From: Butyrivibrio sp.
GTDB taxonomy: Bacteria > Bacillota > Clostridia > Lachnospirales > Lachnospiraceae
Length of the DNA: 36,036 nt
Reading direction: 5' to 3'
Assembly: GCA_024694565.1 (NCBI GenBank)
Contig: JAILJR010000139.1
Coordinates: 1-36,036, forward strand
The position numbers were made by a program, and so were the translations under genes. The notes beneath the pieces were generated by a model, which worked only from the letters and a program-made list of their open reading frames with translations, searched no databases and had not been told where the DNA came from. Shown piece by piece: positions 33,782 to 36,036 of this stretch (positions are counted from its first letter, which is position 1; every line of letters begins with the position of its first letter).

Positions 33782-33810
33782 ATAGTATTTTATCGTGTGC
33801 CCCAGTTCAA
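33782..33810 (-). promoter_or_regulatory. DUF362 gene promoter (TTGAAC-17-TACTAT)
   Basis: On the minus strand TTGAAC (33810-33805) and TACTAT (33787-33782) are 17 bases apart and give a leader of about 60 bases. Palindrome C lies upstream of this promoter, so C is not in this leader. Confidence 0.5.
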
Positions 33811-33839
33811 GTAAAGTTAAATAATCCATTGTATCGTTG

Positions 33840-33943
33840 CAATTCAGTAGTCAGCCGGACGGAGCAGGCCGCCGCAAGTGAAAGTCTGCCCGGGGTGCCT
33901 TTCACTTGCTCCGGCCTGCTCCGTCCGGCTGACTACTGAATTG
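33840..33943. repeat. Near-perfect palindrome C (shares ends with element B, no core)
   Basis: A 32-base arm (33840-33871) is perfectly complementary to 33912-33943. After a three-base mismatch, ten more bases pair perfectly (33875-33884 with 33899-33908), leaving a 14-base loop, TCTGCCCGGGGTGC. The outer ends CAATTCAGTAGTCAGCC match the ends of element B, and the loop resembles ACTGCCCGGAGGACGC beside the core of B. C therefore looks like B with the core deleted. Confidence 0.9.
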
Positions 33944-34067
33944 TTATGAAATTGACCTTCAAAAAACAATTGACATAAGCCCCCCATTTGGAGGAGTATA
34001 TATAGGGTATGACTTTTCGGATTTTGGAAAACCCGGGAAGCAAAAAACTATTTTAGGAGGTATTATT

Positions 34068-35285
34068 ATGGCACGATTTACACTGCCCAGAGACATCTAT
34101 CATGGAAAGGGGGCTCTTGAAGCTCTTAAGACGTTTGAGGGCAAGCGCGCAATGATCTGCACAGGCGGTGGATCAATGAAAAGGGGAGGTTTTCTTCAGA
34201 AGGTAGAGGATTATCTGAAGGAAGCCGGAATGGAGGTTGAGCTGTTTGAGGGGATTGAGCCCGACCCATCCGTTGAAACTGTTATGAAAGGTGCTGAGGC
34301 CATGCAGAAGTTCCAGCCTGACTGGATCGTTGCAATCGGCGGAGGCTCACCAATAGATGCAGCTAAAGCTATGTGGATAAAATATGAGTATCCTGACACA
34401 ACATTTGAGGATATGTGCAAGGTATTCGGACTTCCAAAGCTGCGCACCAAGGCAAAATTCTGCGCAATCTCATCCACATCGGGCACAGCTACCGAGGTTA
34501 CAGCATTCTCGATTATTACCAATTATCAGCAGGGCATCAAGTATCCTATCGCTGACTTCGAGATCACACCCGATGTTGCTATCGTTGATCCTGAGCTTGC
34601 TCATACAATGCCCAAAAAGCTGGTTGCTCACACAGGTATGGATGCCATGACTCACGCAGTCGAAGCTTATGTTTCTACAGCAAACTGTGATTATACAGAT
34701 CCGCTTGCAATCCACGCAATCGAGATGATCATGGACAACCTTGTTAAGTCTTATAATGAAGATATGGGTGCACGCGATGCCATGCACAACGCACAGTGCC
34801 TCGCAGGTATGGCATTCTCAAATGCTCTTCTTGGAATCGTACACTCAATGGCTCACAAGACAGGTGCCGCATTTGCAGATCTCGGTGCTCATATCATCCA
34901 CGGCGCAGCAAATGCAATGTATCTGCCCAAGGTTATTGCCTTTAATGCAAAAGATGAGACAGCCAAAAAGCGCTATGGCGTAATCGCTGATTATATGCAC
35001 CTTGGCGGAAACAGCGACGACGAAAAGGTTAAGCTTCTGATCGAGTACCTTCGCAAGATGAATGATGACCTCAATATTCCTCACAGCATTAACCACTACG
35101 GTCCAGACGGACTTCCTGCTGAACAGGGATTTGTTCCTGAGAATGTCTTCCTTGAGAGGCTTCATGACATTGCAGCCAATGCCATTCTTGATGCCTGCAC
35201 AGGCTCCAATCCTCGTCAGCCAAGCCAGGAAGAAATGGAAAAGCTTCTTAAGTGCTGCTACTATGACACAGAGGTAGATTTCTAA
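34068..35285 (+). CDS. Iron-containing alcohol dehydrogenase (group III)
   Basis: 405 aa. The nucleotide-binding loop is AIGGGSPIDAAKAMW (about residues 90-104). Metal ligands lie in HTGMDAMTHAVEAYVS (Asp and second His) and GIVHSMAHKTGAAFADLGAHIIHGAANAMYLP (two His). It reduces aldehydes to alcohols (ethanol, butanol or a diol) with NAD(P)H, consistent with a fermenting anaerobe; the substrate is not readable. AGGAGG sits seven bases before the ATG. Upstream, TTGACA (33970-33975) lacks a well-spaced -10, so the promoter is unsure. A strong terminator follows at 35343-35379. Confidence 0.92.
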   Translation: MARFTLPRDIYHGKGALEALKTFEGKRAMICTGGGSMKRGGFLQKVEDYLKEAGMEVELFEGIEPDPSVETVMKGAEAMQKFQPDWIVAIGGGSPIDAAKAMWIKYEYPDTTFEDMCKVFGLPKLRTKAKFCAISSTSGTATEVTAFSIITNYQQGIKYPIADFEITPDVAIVDPELAHTMPKKLVAHTGMDAMTHAVEAYVSTANCDYTDPLAIHAIEMIMDNLVKSYNEDMGARDAMHNAQCLAGMAFSNALLGIVHSMAHKTGAAFADLGAHIIHGAANAMYLPKVIAFNAKDETAKKRYGVIADYMHLGGNSDDEKVKLLIEYLRKMNDDLNIPHSINHYGPDGLPAEQGFVPENVFLERLHDIAANAILDACTGSNPRQPSQEEMEKLLKCCYYDTEVDF

Positions 35286-35342
35286 ATCAGCCGGTCAGAC
35301 TGATATCTGTAAGCTATCAGTAATCAGACAGGTATAATAAAA

Positions 35343-35379
35343 GGGGCTGTCGCACTAATTAGTGTGGCAGCCTTTTCTT
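35343..35379. terminator. Terminator after the alcohol dehydrogenase, also usable from the minus strand
   Basis: GGCTG...GCACTAATTAGTG...CAGCC forms a long stem centred on CTAATTAG, followed by TTTTCTT on the plus strand. On the minus strand it ends in CCCCTTTT. It adjoins the end of the 99-aa frame. Confidence 0.75.
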
Positions 35380-35677
35380 ACGCCCAGCCCCAAGGTATCC
35401 ATTTGGAAATGCTTGTGTTCGTCTGTGGTGTGATTTTCTGCATATGGCGCCCTGCTTCGGCCGCTTTTGCGGAGCTAAACGGCCACGTTGCGTAGCGAGC
35501 GGCCAGTATTTTTTCTTTATTTAATCCTATGTTATTCCTCATAATGATGTTATATCCTTTTATCTTGTATTCCTGATATTCGCCATCCTCATCAATAACC
35601 CTTATTTTCATCGGGGTTATCTTCCCATCACGGGAATGCCGGCATATAACATCAATGGGTTTTAGTTCTGCTGCCAT
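35378..35677 (-). CDS. Small conserved protein with C-terminus replaced by repeat-derived sequence
   Basis: 99 aa. The first about 45 residues (IDVICRHSRDGKITPMKIRVIDEDGEYQEYKIKGYNI) match a small conserved Firmicutes family, from memory, whose members normally continue into a beta-rich domain of about 50 more residues. Here the frame instead runs into RYATWPFSSAKAAEAGRHMQ and ends ISKWIPWGWA, encoded by palindromic, GC-richer DNA (35345-35520) that reads like an inserted intergenic repeat with a terminator. So this is probably a gene truncated by a repeat, still open by chance. The start has a GGAGAGGTG-like RBS. Function unknown. Confidence 0.55.
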   Translation of the reverse strand: MAAELKPIDVICRHSRDGKITPMKIRVIDEDGEYQEYKIKGYNIIMRNNIGLNKEKILAARYATWPFSSAKAAEAGRHMQKITPQTNTSISKWIPWGWA

Positions 35678-35820
35678 AATACCTTCACCTCTCCTGAAGA
35701 TGTTGCGGAACGTATTTTCGATTTTGTAAAGAAGTATAGAATCTCAACATAGGAATAAGCCAACACACAAAATAATCTTTTGTTTTTCACAGCCTTTTGG
35801 ATGCTATTAATTTTCTTATA

Positions 35821-35829
35821 TGATATACT
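35821..35829 (+). promoter_or_regulatory. Extended -10 promoter of the last gene
   Basis: TGATATACT lies about 62 bases before the start codon at 35891, with no clear -35. The rest of 35678-35890 shows nothing else. Confidence 0.45.
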
Positions 35830-35890
35830 CAAATAAAGTTATCCTTTTTCAATTTATATTAATCTCGGACTGAGAACCAGAGGAGAAATA

Positions 35891-36036
35891 ATGGCTACCT
35901 CAGATAATACTGATGAAAAATTGACAACACAAGATGATTTTTCAGAACTATTCATAAAACTCATCGATGCCATGGTTGATTATGAACATTTTTCCAGAGA
36001 GACCCTGGTTGATGTTCTTTGCAGATTGGCTCGTTC
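35891..36036 (+). CDS. Partial CDS, unknown (cut by the window end)
   Basis: An open frame from ATG 35891, with AGAGGAG seven bases upstream, reads MATSDNTDEKLTTQDDFSEL, then FIKLIDAMVDYEHFSRETLV, and DVLCRLARS at the edge. The visible 48 residues are soluble and helical. The EHFSRETL...DVLxRL stretch recalls the N-terminal region of some Lachnospiraceae GGDEF proteins, but this is a weak memory and no catalytic domain is in view. Confidence 0.6.
   Translation, partial: MATSDNTDEKLTTQDDFSELFIKLIDAMVDYEHFSRETLVDVLCRLAR

Noticed and set aside
33970-34002. Alcohol dehydrogenase promoter TTGACA with TATATA
   Set aside because: The spacer is 21 bases, too long for a normal sigma-A promoter, so it was not listed.
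34211-34787. Minus-strand frames inside the alcohol dehydrogenase gene
   Set aside because: They are antisense shadows of a clear coding sequence.

Overview
The window looks like chromosomal DNA of an anaerobic low-to-mid GC Firmicute of the Lachnospiraceae type (Butyrivibrio/Roseburia-like). The support is the 5' end of a 16S rRNA gene at the left edge (minus strand), strong AGGAGG-type ribosome binding sites, many extended -10 promoters, secreted proteins with YxDV/EGR repeats, a DUF6465-like Lys/Ala-rich protein, and large c-di-GMP/two-component proteins. The genus is inference; no search was run.

Layout. 1-290: 16S 5' end and its promoter. 343-2430: flavodoxin-like reductase and a divergent SLC13/ArsB-type permease. 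2607-6319 (minus): a five-gene zinc-uptake operon consisting of a Cys-rich small membrane protein, a ZnuA-like binding lipoprotein with a His-rich loop and a TTG start, ZnuC, ZnuB, and a second lipoprotein; a candidate operator overlaps its predicted start site. 6767-8209: GlcNAc/glucose-type PTS EIICB with a structured leader. 8478-8648 (minus): an unlisted 56-aa gene with its own extended -10 promoter, RBS and terminator. 8792-10525: ABC exporter. 10667-11377 (minus): YczE-type membrane protein with a large palindromic leader. 11843-13105 (minus): 5'-truncated surface protein. 13106-14353: AT-rich, apparently non-coding, with short repeats. 14354-15121: secreted repeat protein. 15305-17976 (minus): HD-like/RyR-like protein followed by BioY. 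18283-23318 (minus): hybrid histidine kinase directly followed by a PTS EIIC-EAL fusion, with a stand-alone EIIA divergent at 23677. 24358-26535 (minus): clostripain-family peptidase. 26917-33717 (minus): DUF6465-like protein, Fe-S aldo/keto reductase, Cache-MscS channel, alpha/beta hydrolase, DUF362 protein. 34068-35285: iron alcohol dehydrogenase. 35378-35677 (minus): small conserved protein whose C-terminus is replaced by repeat sequence. 35891-end: start of an unfinished gene.

How the genes may work together. The zinc operon is a coherent high-affinity uptake unit. EIICB (6767) lacks an EIIA, and the EIIA at 23677 could serve it. The same EIIA sits divergent from a kinase/EIIC-EAL pair, so sugar status and c-di-GMP turnover may be coupled.

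The most unusual signal is a family of long intergenic palindromes (11401-11610, 23339-23535, 33840-33943, 24187-24250, 18080-18152, perhaps 2430-2530). Two copies share a core with the same paired elements, the same AG bulge, the same A-A mismatch and the same one-sided ACGCTCTCGCTC strand. The helices around the core differ in sequence but stay self-complementary. Both core copies lie in the predicted 5' leader of the gene that follows, in the same orientation. This pattern suggests a structured RNA or a structure-dependent mobile element.
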